A stretch of 64,000 nt of DNA from Stutzerimonas stutzeri (GCF_000935215.1 NZ_JXXD01000011.1:43425-107424); one strand, 5' to 3'; counted from the stretch's first letter, positions 49,366 to 59,343 are shown. Numbers and translations are program-made. Notes: generated from the letters alone by a model not told the origin.

Positions 49366-50892
49366 TCAGGCCTCCTGTACACGGGTTGAGCGACCGCGCA
49401 CCGCAGCGGCAGCCGGCGTTGCGTTCAGGCGCCAGGCGCAGGCCGCACAGACCAGCCCCGCGACGATCATGAACAGATCGACCGATGCCAGGGCCCAGTC
49501 GCCACGTCCGAGGCTGGCGATCAGGTGGCCATCGGTGGTCAGCGCGTTGATGATCGGCAAGCCGAGCGCAAGCACGGCACCGAGCAGCAGCTGCTCGCGC
49601 AGCAGGCGGCGGCTCTGATGGCGGCGCAGAACGGCCCAGAGCACCGCTAGCAACCAGGCACCGACGAACACCCAGCCTTCGGCCACGGCGCGTTCGGCGA
49701 ATGTTGCCGGAATCAGACGATTGCCCCACAGCAGCGCCAGGCTGACCAGCGGCAGGCCGGCGAACACCGAGGCGTTCAGCGCGCGCACCCAGGTCACGCT
49801 GCGGTCGCCGCGCTGTTCGCGCTTGGCCAGCCAGACCTGCAGCCCGCCGACCAGCATGGCGCAACCGGCAAGGCCCATCAGCAAATAGAGCAGGCGCACC
49901 AGCGTGCCGCCGAACTGCGCCATGTGCAGCCCCGCCAGCCAGAGGTAGGCGCGGTAGCCGGTGGATGCGTCCTGGCGATTGAGCAGCTCGCCGGTGCCGG
50001 CGTCATAGCTGAGGGTGTCCTGCGGCGAGCCGATCCGCGAACGGTCCCGACGACGGACGTCGACCACCGCCGAGGCATCATCGGGATGATGCACGCTGAC
50101 CCAGCCCGCCTCGCCACCGCCCCACTGCTGGCGCGATTCGGCGATCAGCGCATCAAGGGACACCGGAGCCGGCGGCGGCTGGCCCACCTCTTCGCGCTCG
50201 AAGCTGCCCATCACCTCGCCGAAGTACTGCATGACGTTGCCGGAATAGCTCACCTGCGCGGCGGCCGGCATGTAGGACGCGACGAAGATCGCCACGCCGG
50301 TGTAGGCCAGCACCAGATGGAATGGAAAACCGACCACGCCGAACAGGTTGTGCGCATCGAGCCAGGCACGCTGGCCGTTGGCCTTGGGCCGCAGGGTGAA
50401 GAAATCCTTGAAGATGCGCCGGTGGATGATCACCCCCGACACCAGCGCGACGAGCATGAACATGCCGGCCAAACCGACGATGTACATGCCGATGTCGCCG
50501 GCGTGCAGGTTGTAGTGCAACTTGAAGAAGAACTCGCCACCCAGCGTTTCCGGCATTGGCTCGGCCTGCGCGCTGCGCGGGTCGAAGGCGATGTTGTGGA
50601 TCATCTTGGTGGCGTCTACTTCCCAACCGAGTCGCCAGTAAGGCTCGCGCTCGGTCGGGCCGTGCATCCAGAAGGCATGCAACTCCTCGCTGACGTTCTG
50701 CTGCAACCAGCCACGCACATCGTCCGCACCGAGGCTGGATACCACGCCGTCATGCAGCGCCGGGCGCATCCAGCGGGTGAGTTCCTTGTCGAAGCAGGCG
50801 ACGGTGCCGGCAAAGATGATCACGAACAGCAGCCAGCTCGGCAGCAGGCCACCCCAGGTGTGCAAACCGGCCATGCTTTGGCGCAGTTTCAT
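49366..50892 (-). CDS. PepSY-associated membrane protein, possible siderophore-iron reductase
   Basis: 508 residues. Four or more membrane segments (about 15-35, 140-160, 185-210, 345-370, 395-500) with conserved histidines: LHTWGGLLPSW (first segment), FKLHYNLHAGDIGMY (about 150) and DAHNLFGVVGFPFHL (about 200). This is the PepSY_TM family, whose members are proposed to reduce Fe(III)-siderophores at the inner membrane through haem. ATG 50892 with GGAGGG; overlaps the DUF3649 gene by 4 bp. Confidence 0.9.
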   Translation of the reverse strand: MKLRQSMAGLHTWGGLLPSWLLFVIIFAGTVACFDKELTRWMRPALHDGVVSSLGADDVRGWLQQNVSEELHAFWMHGPTEREPYWRLGWEVDATKMIHNIAFDPRSAQAEPMPETLGGEFFFKLHYNLHAGDIGMYIVGLAGMFMLVALVSGVIIHRRIFKDFFTLRPKANGQRAWLDAHNLFGVVGFPFHLVLAYTGVAIFVASYMPAAAQVSYSGNVMQYFGEVMGSFEREEVGQPPPAPVSLDALIAESRQQWGGGEAGWVSVHHPDDASAVVDVRRRDRSRIGSPQDTLSYDAGTGELLNRQDASTGYRAYLWLAGLHMAQFGGTLVRLLYLLMGLAGCAMLVGGLQVWLAKREQRGDRSVTWVRALNASVFAGLPLVSLALLWGNRLIPATFAERAVAEGWVFVGAWLLAVLWAVLRRHQSRRLLREQLLLGAVLALGLPIINALTTDGHLIASLGRGDWALASVDLFMIVAGLVCAACAWRLNATPAAAAVRGRSTRVQEA

Positions 50893-51185
50893 GGACGAAC
50901 CCTCCAGTCGCCGGAAAAGAACGCGGCCAGACACAGCACCGCGGTCACACCGACGATCAACAGCCAGACCCGCGTGGCACTGCGGGCGGCGAATACGTAG
51001 ATCACCACCGCCGTCCACACGGCAAAGCTGGCGAGACTGGAAAACACCACGCGATCAGGCCGTGCCAGCGGCAGGTAGACCGCCAGAAAGGCGGTCACCG
51101 CGTAGGCGACCGCATAGCCGCCGACCAGCGCCGCAAGCACGCGCGACGCGATGTTCCAGCGGTTGATGGATGCGTTGCGACTCAC
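50889..51185 (-). CDS. DUF3649 small membrane protein
   Basis: 98 residues, three hydrophobic segments (VLAALVGGYAVAYAVTAFLAV; FAVWTAVVIYVFAAR; WLLIVGVTAVLCLAAFF). DUF3649 family, always near PepSY and TonB-receptor genes. GTG 51185 has GGGAGGA 6 nt upstream and is preferred over the ATG at 51212. It overlaps the PepSY gene (ATGA) and starts 49 bp after the receptor stop. Confidence 0.87.
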   Translation of the reverse strand: MSRNASINRWNIASRVLAALVGGYAVAYAVTAFLAVYLPLARPDRVVFSSLASFAVWTAVVIYVFAARSATRVWLLIVGVTAVLCLAAFFSGDWRVRP

Positions 51186-51234
51186 CTCGAATCCTCCCTT
51201 GCAGGCCGGCAAGCGGCGCGTGGCTCAACGACGC

Positions 51235-53358
51235 TCAAAAGCTGTAGCTCGCGGTTGCCACCACGGTGCGGCGGTTGCCGGTGAAGCAGTCGCCACGCGA
51301 CAGGCAGGTGGTGTAGTAGGTCTCGTCTTCCAGGTTGGTGGCGTTAAGGGTGAACGCCCAGTCCTGATAGGCGTAGCCGAGCATGGCGTCGAACAGCGTC
51401 GTCGACGGCGTCTTGAGGCTGTCGGTGCCATCCCAGCTGGCGCCGACGTAGCGCACACCGGCCCCGGCGCTGAAGCCGGAAATGCCGGCGATGCTGAAGC
51501 GGTGCTGCGACCACAGCGAGGCCATGTGCTCGGGCACACTGGCGATGCGCTTGCCCTGCTGGGCAGATGGGCCCTTGACCACTTCGCTGTCGAGGTAGGT
51601 GTAGGTGCTGATCAGATCCCAGTTGGAGTTCATCTCCACCAGCCCTTCCAGCTCCAGCCCCTTGACCCGCGCTTCGCCGGCCTGGATGGTGCTCAGCGGG
51701 TTCGCCGGGTTCGGCATCTGGCGATTCTTCTCGCGCAGATCGAACACCGCTGCAGTGAGCAGCGTGTTGCTGCCTGCCGGCTGGTACTTCACACCGAGCT
51801 CCCACTGCTCGCCCTCGAGCGGCTTGTACGACTGCTGAGTGAAGTTGTCCAGCCCGATAATCGGCGTAAAGGACTCGCTGTAACTGATGTAAGGCGCAAC
51901 GCCATTGTCGAACAGATAGGTCAGGCCCACCCGGCCGGTCACAGCATCGTCCTTCTGCCGGGTGCCCTGCTCGACGCGGGTGTCAGCCCAGTCCTTGCGT
52001 AGCCCCAGGGTTGCCAGCCACTTGTCGAGACGGATCTGGTCCTGAACGTAGAGGCCTTGCTGGGCAACGCGCTGCTGCGGAACATCGGAAAGCGTAATGC
52101 CGGATGGGTCGAAGGTGCCGTACACCGGATCGTAGAGATCCAGCGGGGTGGCGGCCCCGCCGGCGGTCTTGCTATCGGTGACCGAATGCCGGTAGTCGAT
52201 GCCCACCAGCGTGGTGTGCTGCAGCGCGCCGGTGTCGAAGCGTGCCTCGGCCTGGTGATCGGCGCTCCAGATGGTCACCTCCGGCTTGGAAATGGACCAG
52301 ACACGATTGACCGTGCGGTCGTTGGCACCAAGCACCGGCGGCCAGCCATACATGGTCTGGTAGCTGACCTTGCTCTTCTGCCAGCGCAGGTTCTGCCGCA
52401 GCGTCCAGGTGTCGTCGACACGCCAGGCCATCTGCGAGGTCAGCGCTTTCTGCTCGGTGTCATATTCGTCGAAGCCGGGTTCGCTGACGAAGCGCTCGCT
52501 GCCAATCTCGCCGTAGGGTGCGCTGAGTACCGTGCCGCGGTGCGGCAGGAAGGAGCTGGTGGTGCCGCTATCGTCTTTCTGCACGTTGGCCATCAGCGTC
52601 CATTCGAACTGCTCGTTCGGGCGCCAGGTCAATGACGGCATGAACACCAGACGGTTGTCCTTGGTGTGATCGACCTGGGTCTGGCTGTCGCGCTGGATCG
52701 CCACGACGCGATAGAGCAACGTGCCGTCTTCATCCAGCGGACCGGTGCTGTCGAAGGCGATCTGCTTGCGGTCGAAGCTGCCGTACTGCAGCTGCAGCTC
52801 GCTCTTCTGTTCCGCCTGCGGACGCTTGCTGACGAAGTTGAGCAAGCCGCCGACCGAACTCTGCCCATAGAGCATGGACGACGGTCCTTTGATTACCTCG
52901 ACGCGCTCCAGGGTGAACGGATCGGTGCGTGAGTTCGTGTAGAAACCCACGCTCTGCTGCAGGCCATCCAAGAAGAGTGTTGGCGCGACACCGCGAATCA
53001 GCGCGAAGTCGCCGCGACTGTCCAAACCATAAGCCTCGCCACGCATGCCGGCGACATAGCGCAGTGAGTCCTGGATGGTCAGCGAGCCCTGGTCGCGGAT
53101 GCGGTCGGCGGTGATCACGCTGATCGACTGCGGCGTTTCGATGATCGGTGTGTCGGTCTTGGTGGCGCCGACGCTGCGCTTGGCGACGTACCCTTCGACC
53201 GGGCCATTGCCCTGCTCGACTGCACGTGGCGCGGTGATCTGTTGTGCCTCCAGCTCGACCGCTTCCTCAGCGTCGACAGCAAAGCAGGCGACCAGCACCG
53301 GCAGGCCCAACACCAGCGGGCGCAACGAAAACGGGGGCGAAGCGACAACGCGACTCAT
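51235..53358 (-). CDS. TonB-dependent siderophore receptor (hydroxamate/FhuA-like)
   Basis: 707 residues. A signal peptide (cleavage near AVDA-EEA), a TonB box-like stretch, a plug (TPQSISVITADRIRDQG, VEVIKGPSSMLYGQSSVGGLLNFVSKRP) and a 22-strand barrel ending in VVATASYSF. Late segments such as NATNLEDETYY and CLSRGDCFTGNRRTV are typical of FhuA/FpvA-type receptors, with a conserved disulfide loop. Imports an Fe(III)-siderophore through the outer membrane. It heads an operon with DUF3649, PepSY and DUF3325 genes. A Fur-like site lies about 34 bp upstream. Confidence 0.92.
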   Translation of the reverse strand: MSRVVASPPFSLRPLVLGLPVLVACFAVDAEEAVELEAQQITAPRAVEQGNGPVEGYVAKRSVGATKTDTPIIETPQSISVITADRIRDQGSLTIQDSLRYVAGMRGEAYGLDSRGDFALIRGVAPTLFLDGLQQSVGFYTNSRTDPFTLERVEVIKGPSSMLYGQSSVGGLLNFVSKRPQAEQKSELQLQYGSFDRKQIAFDSTGPLDEDGTLLYRVVAIQRDSQTQVDHTKDNRLVFMPSLTWRPNEQFEWTLMANVQKDDSGTTSSFLPHRGTVLSAPYGEIGSERFVSEPGFDEYDTEQKALTSQMAWRVDDTWTLRQNLRWQKSKVSYQTMYGWPPVLGANDRTVNRVWSISKPEVTIWSADHQAEARFDTGALQHTTLVGIDYRHSVTDSKTAGGAATPLDLYDPVYGTFDPSGITLSDVPQQRVAQQGLYVQDQIRLDKWLATLGLRKDWADTRVEQGTRQKDDAVTGRVGLTYLFDNGVAPYISYSESFTPIIGLDNFTQQSYKPLEGEQWELGVKYQPAGSNTLLTAAVFDLREKNRQMPNPANPLSTIQAGEARVKGLELEGLVEMNSNWDLISTYTYLDSEVVKGPSAQQGKRIASVPEHMASLWSQHRFSIAGISGFSAGAGVRYVGASWDGTDSLKTPSTTLFDAMLGYAYQDWAFTLNATNLEDETYYTTCLSRGDCFTGNRRTVVATASYSF

Positions 53359-53391
53359 GAGTGCTACCTTGTTGTTTGATGAGAACGCGCA

Positions 53392-53406
53392 TGATATTTA
53401 TAAATG
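53392..53406 (-). promoter_or_regulatory. Weak Fur box before the siderophore receptor
   Basis: TGATATTTATAAATG on the plus strand matches 10 of 14 specified positions of the 7-1-7 Fur pattern TGATAAT-N-ATTATCA. It is in the AT-rich upstream region 34 bp before the receptor start. Position and gene function support the call; the match alone does not. Confidence 0.4.
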
Positions 53407-53495
53407 TTCCCATTTAGAAGATAGCAGTTGCCAATCTCCTACGATTGCAGGCAATAGCACTCGCTGCGAGATCGACGCAGCGGGACCGCTCCGGC

Positions 53496-55061
53496 TCAGG
53501 TGATGGGCGCCGGGTTGAACAGCACGATGTCATTGTGCAGCCGATGGCGCTCTGCCCAGGTCTGCTTGCGGCCGCTGGCGACGTCCAGGTAATAGTGGAA
53601 CAGCTCCCAGCCGAGTTCCTCGATGCTCGCGCGGCCACTGGCGATGCGCCCGGCGTCGATATCGATCAGGTCCGGCCAGCGCTCGGCCAGCTCAGTACGC
53701 GTCGCCACCTTGACCACCGGCGCCATGGCCAGGCCGTACGGCGTGCCACGACCGGTGGTGAACACGTGCAGGTTCATCCCGGCAGCCAGCTGCAGCGTGC
53801 CGCAGACGAAATCGGATGCGGGGGTGGCGCAGAAGATCAGCCCCTTTCGTGCGACCCGCTCACCCGGCCCGACCACGCCGTTGATGGCGCCGCTGCCGGA
53901 TTTGACGATGGAGCCGAGGGATTTCTCGACGATATTCGACAGCCCGCCCTTCTTGTTGCCCGGCGTGGTGTTGGCGCTGCGGTCGGCGGCGCCGCGCTCC
54001 AGGTAGCGGTCGTACCAGTCCATCTCGGCGATCAGCGCATCGGCCACTTTCGGCGTTTCGGCGCGGGCGGTGAGCATATACACCGCATCGCGCACCTCGG
54101 TGTTCTCGCTGAACATCACCGTGGCACCGGCGCGCACCAGCAGATCCGCCGCATAGCCCAGCGCCGGGTTGGCGGTGATGCCGGAGAAGGCGTCGCTGCC
54201 GCCGCACTGCATGCCGAGGATCAGCTCGCTGGCCGGCACCGTTTCGCGTCGGCGCTGATTTAGCTTTTTCAGCCGCGTTTCGGCCAGCGCCATGATCTGC
54301 TCGATCATCTCGCCGAAACCGCTGTTGGACTCCTGCAGGCGGTACAGCCAGGGGTCGCGCAGGTCCACCGAGGGATCGCCCTCGTGCATCACCTGCTCGG
54401 CCTGCAGCTTTTCGCAGCCGAGGCTGATGACCAGCGCTTCGCCGCCCAGGTTGGGGTTGCGCGCCAGGTTGCGCACGGTGCGGATGGGGATGTAGGCGTC
54501 GCGGGCGTTGATCGCCACGCCGCAGCCGTAGCTGTGGGTCAGCGCGACCACGTCGTCGACGTTCGGGTACTTGGGCAGCAGCTCGTCGCGGATGCGCTTG
54601 ACCGCGTGTTCCAGCACGCCAGTGACGCACTGCACCGTGGTGCTGATACCGAGAATGTTGCGCGTGCCGACGGTGCCGTCGGCGTTGCGGTAACCCTCGA
54701 AGGTGTAGCCCTCGAGCGGCGCGAGCCGGTCCGGCACGGCGGTGGCACGCGGCAGGCTGTCCAGCCGCGGCGCGCTGGGCATCTTCAACTGGGTTTCCCT
54801 GACCCAGCTGCCACGGCGCAGGGGTTCGAGGGCATAACCGATGATCTGTCCGTAACGGCGCACCGGCTCGCCTATGCCGATGTCGACGAGCGCGACCTTG
54901 TGGCTCTGCGGCACGGCCTCGACCGTGACCAGCCCGCCCTCGAACTGCGCACCGACCGGCACGCCGCCATCGTTGACCACCACGGCGACGTTGTCCGCCC
55001 CGTGCAGGCGGATGCAGCGCGGGGAGTCCTGGTGGGGTATCAGTTGCACGGTTTCGCTCAT
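53496..55061 (-). CDS. garD: Galactarate dehydratase GarD
   Basis: 521 residues, of the UxaA/GarD family. Converts meso-galactarate to 5-dehydro-4-deoxy-D-glucarate. Visible: an N-terminal SAF-like domain (about 1-95), the family motif [15 protein letters not shown] (about 118-132), THSYGCGV (about 178) and [10 protein letters not shown] (about 218), and [11 protein letters not shown] (about 290). The linked gudD, kdgD and semialdehyde dehydrogenase genes point to galactarate rather than altronate. ATG 55061 has GGAG 6 nt upstream; AACAACAA lies just before it. Confidence 0.92.
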   Translation of the reverse strand: MSETVQLIPHQDSPRCIRLHGADNVAVVVNDGGVPVGAQFEGGLVTVEAVPQSHKVALVDIGIGEPVRRYGQIIGYALEPLRRGSWVRETQLKMPSAPRLDSLPRATAVPDRLAPLEGYTFEGYRNADGTVGTRNILGISTTVQCVTGVLEHAVKRIRDELLPKYPNVDDVVALTHSYGCGVAINARDAYIPIRTVRNLARNPNLGGEALVISLGCEKLQAEQVMHEGDPSVDLRDPWLYRLQESNSGFGEMIEQIMALAETRLKKLNQRRRETVPASELILGMQCGGSDAFSGITANPALGYAADLLVRAGATVMFSENTEVRDAVYMLTARAETPKVADALIAEMDWYDRYLERGAADRSANTTPGNKKGGLSNIVEKSLGSIVKSGSGAINGVVGPGERVARKGLIFCATPASDFVCGTLQLAAGMNLHVFTTGRGTPYGLAMAPVVKVATRTELAERWPDLIDIDAGRIASGRASIEELGWELFHYYLDVASGRKQTWAERHRLHNDIVLFNPAPIT

Positions 55062-55083
55062 GTCTGCTCCGGTTAGGGTCCGG

Positions 55084-55091
55084 TTGTTGTT
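55084..55091 (-). promoter_or_regulatory. Crc/Hfq-type CA motif upstream of garD
   Basis: AACAACAA on the minus strand is a perfect AAnAAnAA word, about 22 nt before the garD start, inside GAACAGAACAACAACC. Such motifs close to the ribosome-binding site are bound by Hfq-Crc. Confidence 0.55.
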
Positions 55092-55135
55092 CTGTTCGGT
55101 GATCGCCGGGGGGGTGCCATACACGTGGCTCGCCT

Positions 55136-55162
55136 CGTAGGGTGGACGGCCGAAGCCGTCCA
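55136..55162. repeat. REP-like palindrome, second copy
   Basis: CGTAGGGTGGA (55136-55146) repeats the word found at 15932-15943. It merges with the perfect hairpin TGGACGGC-CGAA-GCCGTCCA (55143-55162). It lies between garD and gudD and may act as a transcript boundary or RNA stabiliser. Confidence 0.7.
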
Positions 55163-55187
55163 GCGGAGCCGGCCCGGCAAGCGTGCC

Positions 55188-56528
55188 TCAGCGCACCATG
55201 CAGGGGTTCTTGTTGTTGAAGGTCCAGTCGGGGATCAGGTACTGCATGGCGATGGAGTCGTCGCGCGCGCCCAGGCCTTTTTCCTTGTGCATCGCATGTG
55301 CCTTGCCCAGCGCATCCCAATCCAGCTCGACGCCCAGGCCCGGCTTCTGCGGCACCGCGACCTTGCCGCCAACGATCTTCAGCGGCTCGCGGGTCAGGTG
55401 CTGGCCGTCCTGCCAGATCCAGTGGGTGTCGATGGCGGTGACGCGGCCCGGCGCGGCGGCGGCGACGTGGGTGAACATCGCCAGGGAGATATCGAAGTGG
55501 TTGTTCGAGTGCGAACCCCAGGTCAGGCCAAAGTCGGCGCACATCTGCGCCACGCGCACGGAGCCGGCCATGGTCCAGAAATGCGGGTCGGCCAGCGGAA
55601 TGTCCACCGAGTTGAGCTGCACGGTGTGGCTCATCTGCCGCCAGTCGGTGGCGATCATGTTGGTCGCGGTGGGCAGGCCGGTGGCGCGGCGGAATTCGGC
55701 CATCACTTCGCGACCGGAATAGCCGTTCTCGGCGCCGCAGGGGTCTTCGGCGTAGGCCAGCACGCCGTGCAGGTCGCGGCACAGGCCGATGGCCTCGTCC
55801 AGCGACCAGGCGCCGTTGGGGTCAAGCGTCACGCGGGCGTCGGGGAAGCGTGCGGCCAGGGCGCGGATCGCCTCGACTTCTTCTTCGCCGCGCAGCACGC
55901 CGCCCTTGAGCTTGAAGTCCTTGAAGCCGTAGCGCTCATAGGCCGCCTCGGCCTGGCGGACGATGCTATCCGGCGTCATGGCCTCCTCGTTGCGCAGGCG
56001 GAACCAGGCGTCGTCGGCGCCGGATTCGTCGCGGTAGCCAAGGTCGGTTCGGTTGCGATCACCAATGAAGAACAGGTAACCGAGCATCTCGACCTCGTCG
56101 CGCTGCTGGCCGTCGCCGAGCAGTGCGGCGACCGGCACGTCCAGATGCTGGCCGAGCAGGTCGAGCAGCGCCGATTCCAGCGCGGTGACGGCGTGAATGG
56201 CGATGCGCAGATCGAAGGTCTGCAGGCCGCGGCCGCCAGAATCGCGGTCGGCGAAAGCGCGGCGCGCACGGTTGAGCAGGGCGTTGTATTGGCCGATGGG
56301 CTCGCCGATCATCATGCCGCGGGCGTCTTCCAGCGTCTGGCGGATGGCTTCGCCGCCCGGCACTTCGCCGACGCCGACATGCCCGGCGCTGTCCTTGAGG
56401 ATGAGGATGTTGCGGGTGAACCAGGGGCCGTGAGCGCCGCTCAGGTTCATCAGCATGCTGTCCTGCCCGGCGACGGGCACGACGGTAAGTTCGGTAATGC
56501 GGGGCGTGCCCGTTGCGGCAATGGTCAT
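55188..56528 (-). CDS. gudD: Glucarate dehydratase GudD (first copy)
   Basis: 446 residues, enolase superfamily. Dehydrates D-glucarate (and L-idarate) to 5-dehydro-4-deoxyglucarate. The acid/base pieces are present: FKLKGGV (KxK, about 208), TLDPNGAW and [13 protein letters not shown] as metal ligands (about 235 and 265), and the catalytic His in GSHSNNHFD (about 338). GAGGGA stands before ATG 56528, with AAGAACAA directly before that. Third structural gene of the leftward operon kdgD-kgsaDH-gudD-garD. Its paralogue is at 59499. Confidence 0.95.
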   Translation of the reverse strand: MTIAATGTPRITELTVVPVAGQDSMLMNLSGAHGPWFTRNILILKDSAGHVGVGEVPGGEAIRQTLEDARGMMIGEPIGQYNALLNRARRAFADRDSGGRGLQTFDLRIAIHAVTALESALLDLLGQHLDVPVAALLGDGQQRDEVEMLGYLFFIGDRNRTDLGYRDESGADDAWFRLRNEEAMTPDSIVRQAEAAYERYGFKDFKLKGGVLRGEEEVEAIRALAARFPDARVTLDPNGAWSLDEAIGLCRDLHGVLAYAEDPCGAENGYSGREVMAEFRRATGLPTATNMIATDWRQMSHTVQLNSVDIPLADPHFWTMAGSVRVAQMCADFGLTWGSHSNNHFDISLAMFTHVAAAAPGRVTAIDTHWIWQDGQHLTREPLKIVGGKVAVPQKPGLGVELDWDALGKAHAMHKEKGLGARDDSIAMQYLIPDWTFNNKNPCMVR

Positions 56529-56541
56529 GGGTGTCCCTCTG

Positions 56542-56549
56542 TTGTTCTT
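56542..56549 (-). promoter_or_regulatory. Crc/Hfq-type CA motif upstream of gudD
   Basis: AAGAACAA (minus strand) fits AAnAAnAA and ends a few bases before the Shine-Dalgarno GAGGGA, a position where Hfq-Crc can block ribosome entry. Confidence 0.5.
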
Positions 56550-56621
56550 GTCGGGTATGCGGCGCCCGCGCGGGGCGCCGTTACACAGTTTCGCAGCGCG
56601 GCCTTTCGACCGGCTTTCACC

Positions 56622-58064
56622 TCAGCCGATGTAGGTGGTCTTCACCGTGGTGTAGAACTCCTGGGCGTAGCGGCCCTGTTCGCGCGGGCCGTAGGACGAG
56701 CCTTTGCGGCCGCCAAACGGCACGTGGTAATCCACCCCGGCGGTGGGCAGGTTGATCATCACCATGCCGGCCTGGGCGTGACGCTTGAAGTGATTGGCGT
56801 ACTTCAGCGAGGTGGTGCAGATGCCGGCGGACAGGCCGAACTCGGTGTCGTTGGCCATCGCCAGCGCCTCGTCGTAGTCCTTGACCTTCACCACGTTGGC
56901 CACGGGGCCGAAGATCTCCTCGCGGCTGATGCGCATGTTCGGGTTGCTGTCGACGAACAGCGTCGGCGCCAGGAAGTAGCCCTCGGTGCCGCACTTCACC
57001 CGCTCGCCGCCGCAGACCAGGCGCGCGCCCTCCTGCTTGCCGATCTCGATGTAGCGCAGGTCCTGCTCCAGCTGCGCCTCGGACACCACCGGACCGACGT
57101 CGACGCCCTGCTCCAGCGCCGGGCCGACTTTGATCTTCTTGATGCGCTCGATCATCGCTTCGACGAAACGATCGTAGACGCCTTCGGTGACGATGATGCG
57201 GCTCGAGGCCGTGCAGCGCTGGCCAGTGGAGTAGAAGGCGCTCTGGGTGCAAAGCTCGACAGCGACCTTGAGGTCGGCGTCGTCCAGTACGATCTGCGGG
57301 TTCTTGCCGCCCATCTCCAGCTGCACCTTGGCGCCACGCGCCACGCAGGCCTGGGCGATGCCGCGACCGACGCCGACCGAACCGGTGAAGCTCACCGCGT
57401 CGACATCCCTGGCATTGACGATGGCTTCGCCGACTTCACGACCTCGGCCCATCACCAGATTGAACACACCGGCCGGGAAGCCCGCGCGGGAGATGATCTC
57501 GGCGATGGCCCAGGCGCAGCCCGGCACCAGATCGGCCGGCTTGATCACCACACAGTTGCCGAAGGCCAGCGCCGGGGCGATCTTCCAGGCGGGGATGGCG
57601 ATGGGGAAGTTCCAGGGGGTGATCAGGCCGATCACGCCGAGCGGCTCGCGGGTGACCTCCACGCCGACACCGGGGCGCACCGACTGCAGCGTCTCGCCGG
57701 CCTGGCGCAGGCATTCGCCGGCGAAGTACTTGAAGATATTGCCGGCGCGGGCGACTTCGCCGATGGCTTCGGGAAGAGTCTTGCCCTCTTCGCGGGCCAG
57801 CAGCGTGCCGAGCTCTTCACGGCGAGCGAGGATTTCCAGGCCGACCTTTTCCAGCGCATCGGCGCGCGCCTGGATGCCCAAGGTCGCCCAGGCCGGGAAG
57901 GCGCGGCGGGCGGCGGCGATGGCCTGCTCGACCTGCCCGACATCGGCCTGGGCGTATTCGCCGATCACGTCAGAGAGGTCGGACGGGTTGGTGTTGGCCT
58001 GGTAGCGATCCGAGCCGACCCACTGGCCGTCGATGTAGTTGTCGTAGCGTTGTACGTCAGCCAT
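56622..58064 (-). CDS. Alpha-ketoglutaric semialdehyde dehydrogenase
   Basis: 480 residues. NAD(P)-dependent aldehyde dehydrogenase oxidising 2,5-dioxopentanoate to 2-oxoglutarate. Catalytic Glu in LEMGGKNPQ (about 256) and Cys in STGQRCTASS (about 290), PWNFPIAIP (about 150) as coenzyme site. The assignment among aldehyde dehydrogenases rests on its position between kdgD and gudD; sequence alone gives only the family. ATG 58064 has AGAGGA. 70 bp after kdgD. Confidence 0.9.
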   Translation of the reverse strand: MADVQRYDNYIDGQWVGSDRYQANTNPSDLSDVIGEYAQADVGQVEQAIAAARRAFPAWATLGIQARADALEKVGLEILARREELGTLLAREEGKTLPEAIGEVARAGNIFKYFAGECLRQAGETLQSVRPGVGVEVTREPLGVIGLITPWNFPIAIPAWKIAPALAFGNCVVIKPADLVPGCAWAIAEIISRAGFPAGVFNLVMGRGREVGEAIVNARDVDAVSFTGSVGVGRGIAQACVARGAKVQLEMGGKNPQIVLDDADLKVAVELCTQSAFYSTGQRCTASSRIIVTEGVYDRFVEAMIERIKKIKVGPALEQGVDVGPVVSEAQLEQDLRYIEIGKQEGARLVCGGERVKCGTEGYFLAPTLFVDSNPNMRISREEIFGPVANVVKVKDYDEALAMANDTEFGLSAGICTTSLKYANHFKRHAQAGMVMINLPTAGVDYHVPFGGRKGSSYGPREQGRYAQEFYTTVKTTYIG

Positions 58065-58134
58065 GCAAAGTGTCCTCTGATGATGCCCGGCGCGGCCATT
58101 CGGCAGGGCGGCGCCGGGGCGATTCCGGAAAGGC

Positions 58135-59046
58135 TTACTGGGCGCCCTGCTTCTCGATCAGTACTGCCAGGCGCTCATATTCGTCGGGCTTCAGCTCGGT
58201 CAGCGGCGCGCGCACCGGGCCGGCGTCGTAGCCGGAAATGCGTGCGCCGGCCTTGACGATGCTGACCGCATAGCCCTTGCAGCGATTGCGAATGTCCAGG
58301 TACGGCAGGAAGAAATCGTCGATCAGCTTGCCGACAGTTTCGTGATCTTCGCGGGCGATGGCCTTGTAGAAGTCCATGGCGGTCTTCGGAATGAAGTTGA
58401 ACACCGCCGAGGAATACACCGGCACGCCTAGCGCCTTGTAGGCCGCGGCATAGACTTCCGCGGTCGGCAGGCCGCCGAGGTAGCTGAAGCGCTCGCCGAG
58501 GCGGCGGCGGATCGACACCATCAGCTCGATATCGCCGAGGCCATCCTTGTAGCCGATGAGGTTCGGGCAGCGCTCAGCCAACTGCTCCAGATGCGTCGCG
58601 GTCAGGCGGCAGACGTTGCGGTTGTAGACCACCACACCGATGTTCACCGATTTGCAGACCTGCTCGACATGCAGCGCCACGCCTTCCTGGCTCGCCTCGG
58701 TGAGGTAGTGCGGCAGCAGCAGCAGGCCCTTGGCCCCCAGGCGCTCGGCCTCCTGTGCCATCTGGATGGCGAGGCGGGTCGGGCCACCGACGCCGGCGAG
58801 AATCGGCACGGTGCCCGCGCAGGTATCCACGGCAGTCTTGATGATCTCGCTGTACTCGCGCGGCTCCAGCGAGAAGAACTCGCCGGTACCGCCGGCAGCG
58901 AACAGCGCCGAGGCACCGTAGGGGCCGAGCCATTCCAGGCGCTTGACGTAGCCGGCGCGATTGAAGTCGCCCTGCGCGTCGAAGTCGGTGACCGGGAATG
59001 ACAGCAGGCCGGAAGAGAGGATGGCCTTCAATTCTTGTGGGTTCAT
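58135..59046 (-). CDS. kdgD: 5-dehydro-4-deoxyglucarate dehydratase KdgD
   Basis: 303 residues, DapA/NAL family. Decarboxylates and dehydrates 5-dehydro-4-deoxyglucarate to 2,5-dioxopentanoate. The Schiff-base lysine is in [10 protein letters not shown] (about 183), the tyrosine in VVYNRN (about 145) and GGTGEFFSL (about 53) binds the carboxylate. First gene of the leftward operon, divergent from gudD2. Start ATG 59046. Confidence 0.95.
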   Translation of the reverse strand: MNPQELKAILSSGLLSFPVTDFDAQGDFNRAGYVKRLEWLGPYGASALFAAGGTGEFFSLEPREYSEIIKTAVDTCAGTVPILAGVGGPTRLAIQMAQEAERLGAKGLLLLPHYLTEASQEGVALHVEQVCKSVNIGVVVYNRNVCRLTATHLEQLAERCPNLIGYKDGLGDIELMVSIRRRLGERFSYLGGLPTAEVYAAAYKALGVPVYSSAVFNFIPKTAMDFYKAIAREDHETVGKLIDDFFLPYLDIRNRCKGYAVSIVKAGARISGYDAGPVRAPLTELKPDEYERLAVLIEKQGAQ

Positions 59047-59107
59047 TATTCGAGCATCCTGAATGCATGTGGAGGAGGTACAAGGGCATCAGCCTTGAGA
59101 TACGTTA

Positions 59108-59118
59108 TCGTATAACTA
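59108..59118. promoter_or_regulatory. GntR/FadR-subfamily-type operator before kdgD
   Basis: TCGTATAACTA matches the FadR-subfamily consensus TNGTNNNACNA at every fixed base. It is about 62 bp before the kdgD start and overlaps a minus-strand TTGGAG ... TAACGT promoter candidate. The longer inverted repeat ATACG-TTAT-CGTAT covers it. Confidence 0.5.
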
Positions 59119-59281
59119 AAAATACTCCAACCGTTTTTTCTGCGCATTTTCTTCAGCGTTGAAAGCTGACTGAAAGCTTTCTGCTTTTCACTCGCCCGGC
59201 CAGGTTAATCACCATGAGGGCGGCAGCTTAAAAGGCATAAGCAGTTGCGGATGCCCCAGCCAAATGCACTGATGATTTCGT

Positions 59282-59310
59282 TTGACAGGTGACGTAGCGA
59301 ACTGTAAAAA
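59282..59310 (+). promoter_or_regulatory. Sigma70-type promoter of the rightward hexarate operon
   Basis: TTGACA (59282-59287), a 17-bp spacer and TAAAAA (59305-59310). The predicted transcript starts about 59317 and carries a 5' leader of about 180 nt to gudD2. The operator at 59319 sits at or just after the start point, a typical repressor position. Confidence 0.65.
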
Positions 59311-59318
59311 ATCCCACA

Positions 59319-59329
59319 TAGTCGTACGA
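59319..59329. promoter_or_regulatory. GntR/FadR-subfamily-type operator of the rightward operon
   Basis: TAGTCGTACGA also matches TNGTNNNACNA fully, within the palindrome GTCGTACGAC. With the site at 59108 this gives each divergent operon one copy, as expected for a shared hexarate-responsive repressor not encoded in the window. Confidence 0.55.
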
Positions 59330-59343
59330 CGACCTATAACCAC

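Noticed and set aside
55125..58256. A 1043-codon plus-strand frame
   Set aside because: It runs antisense to gudD and the semialdehyde dehydrogenase; the real genes have all catalytic residues.
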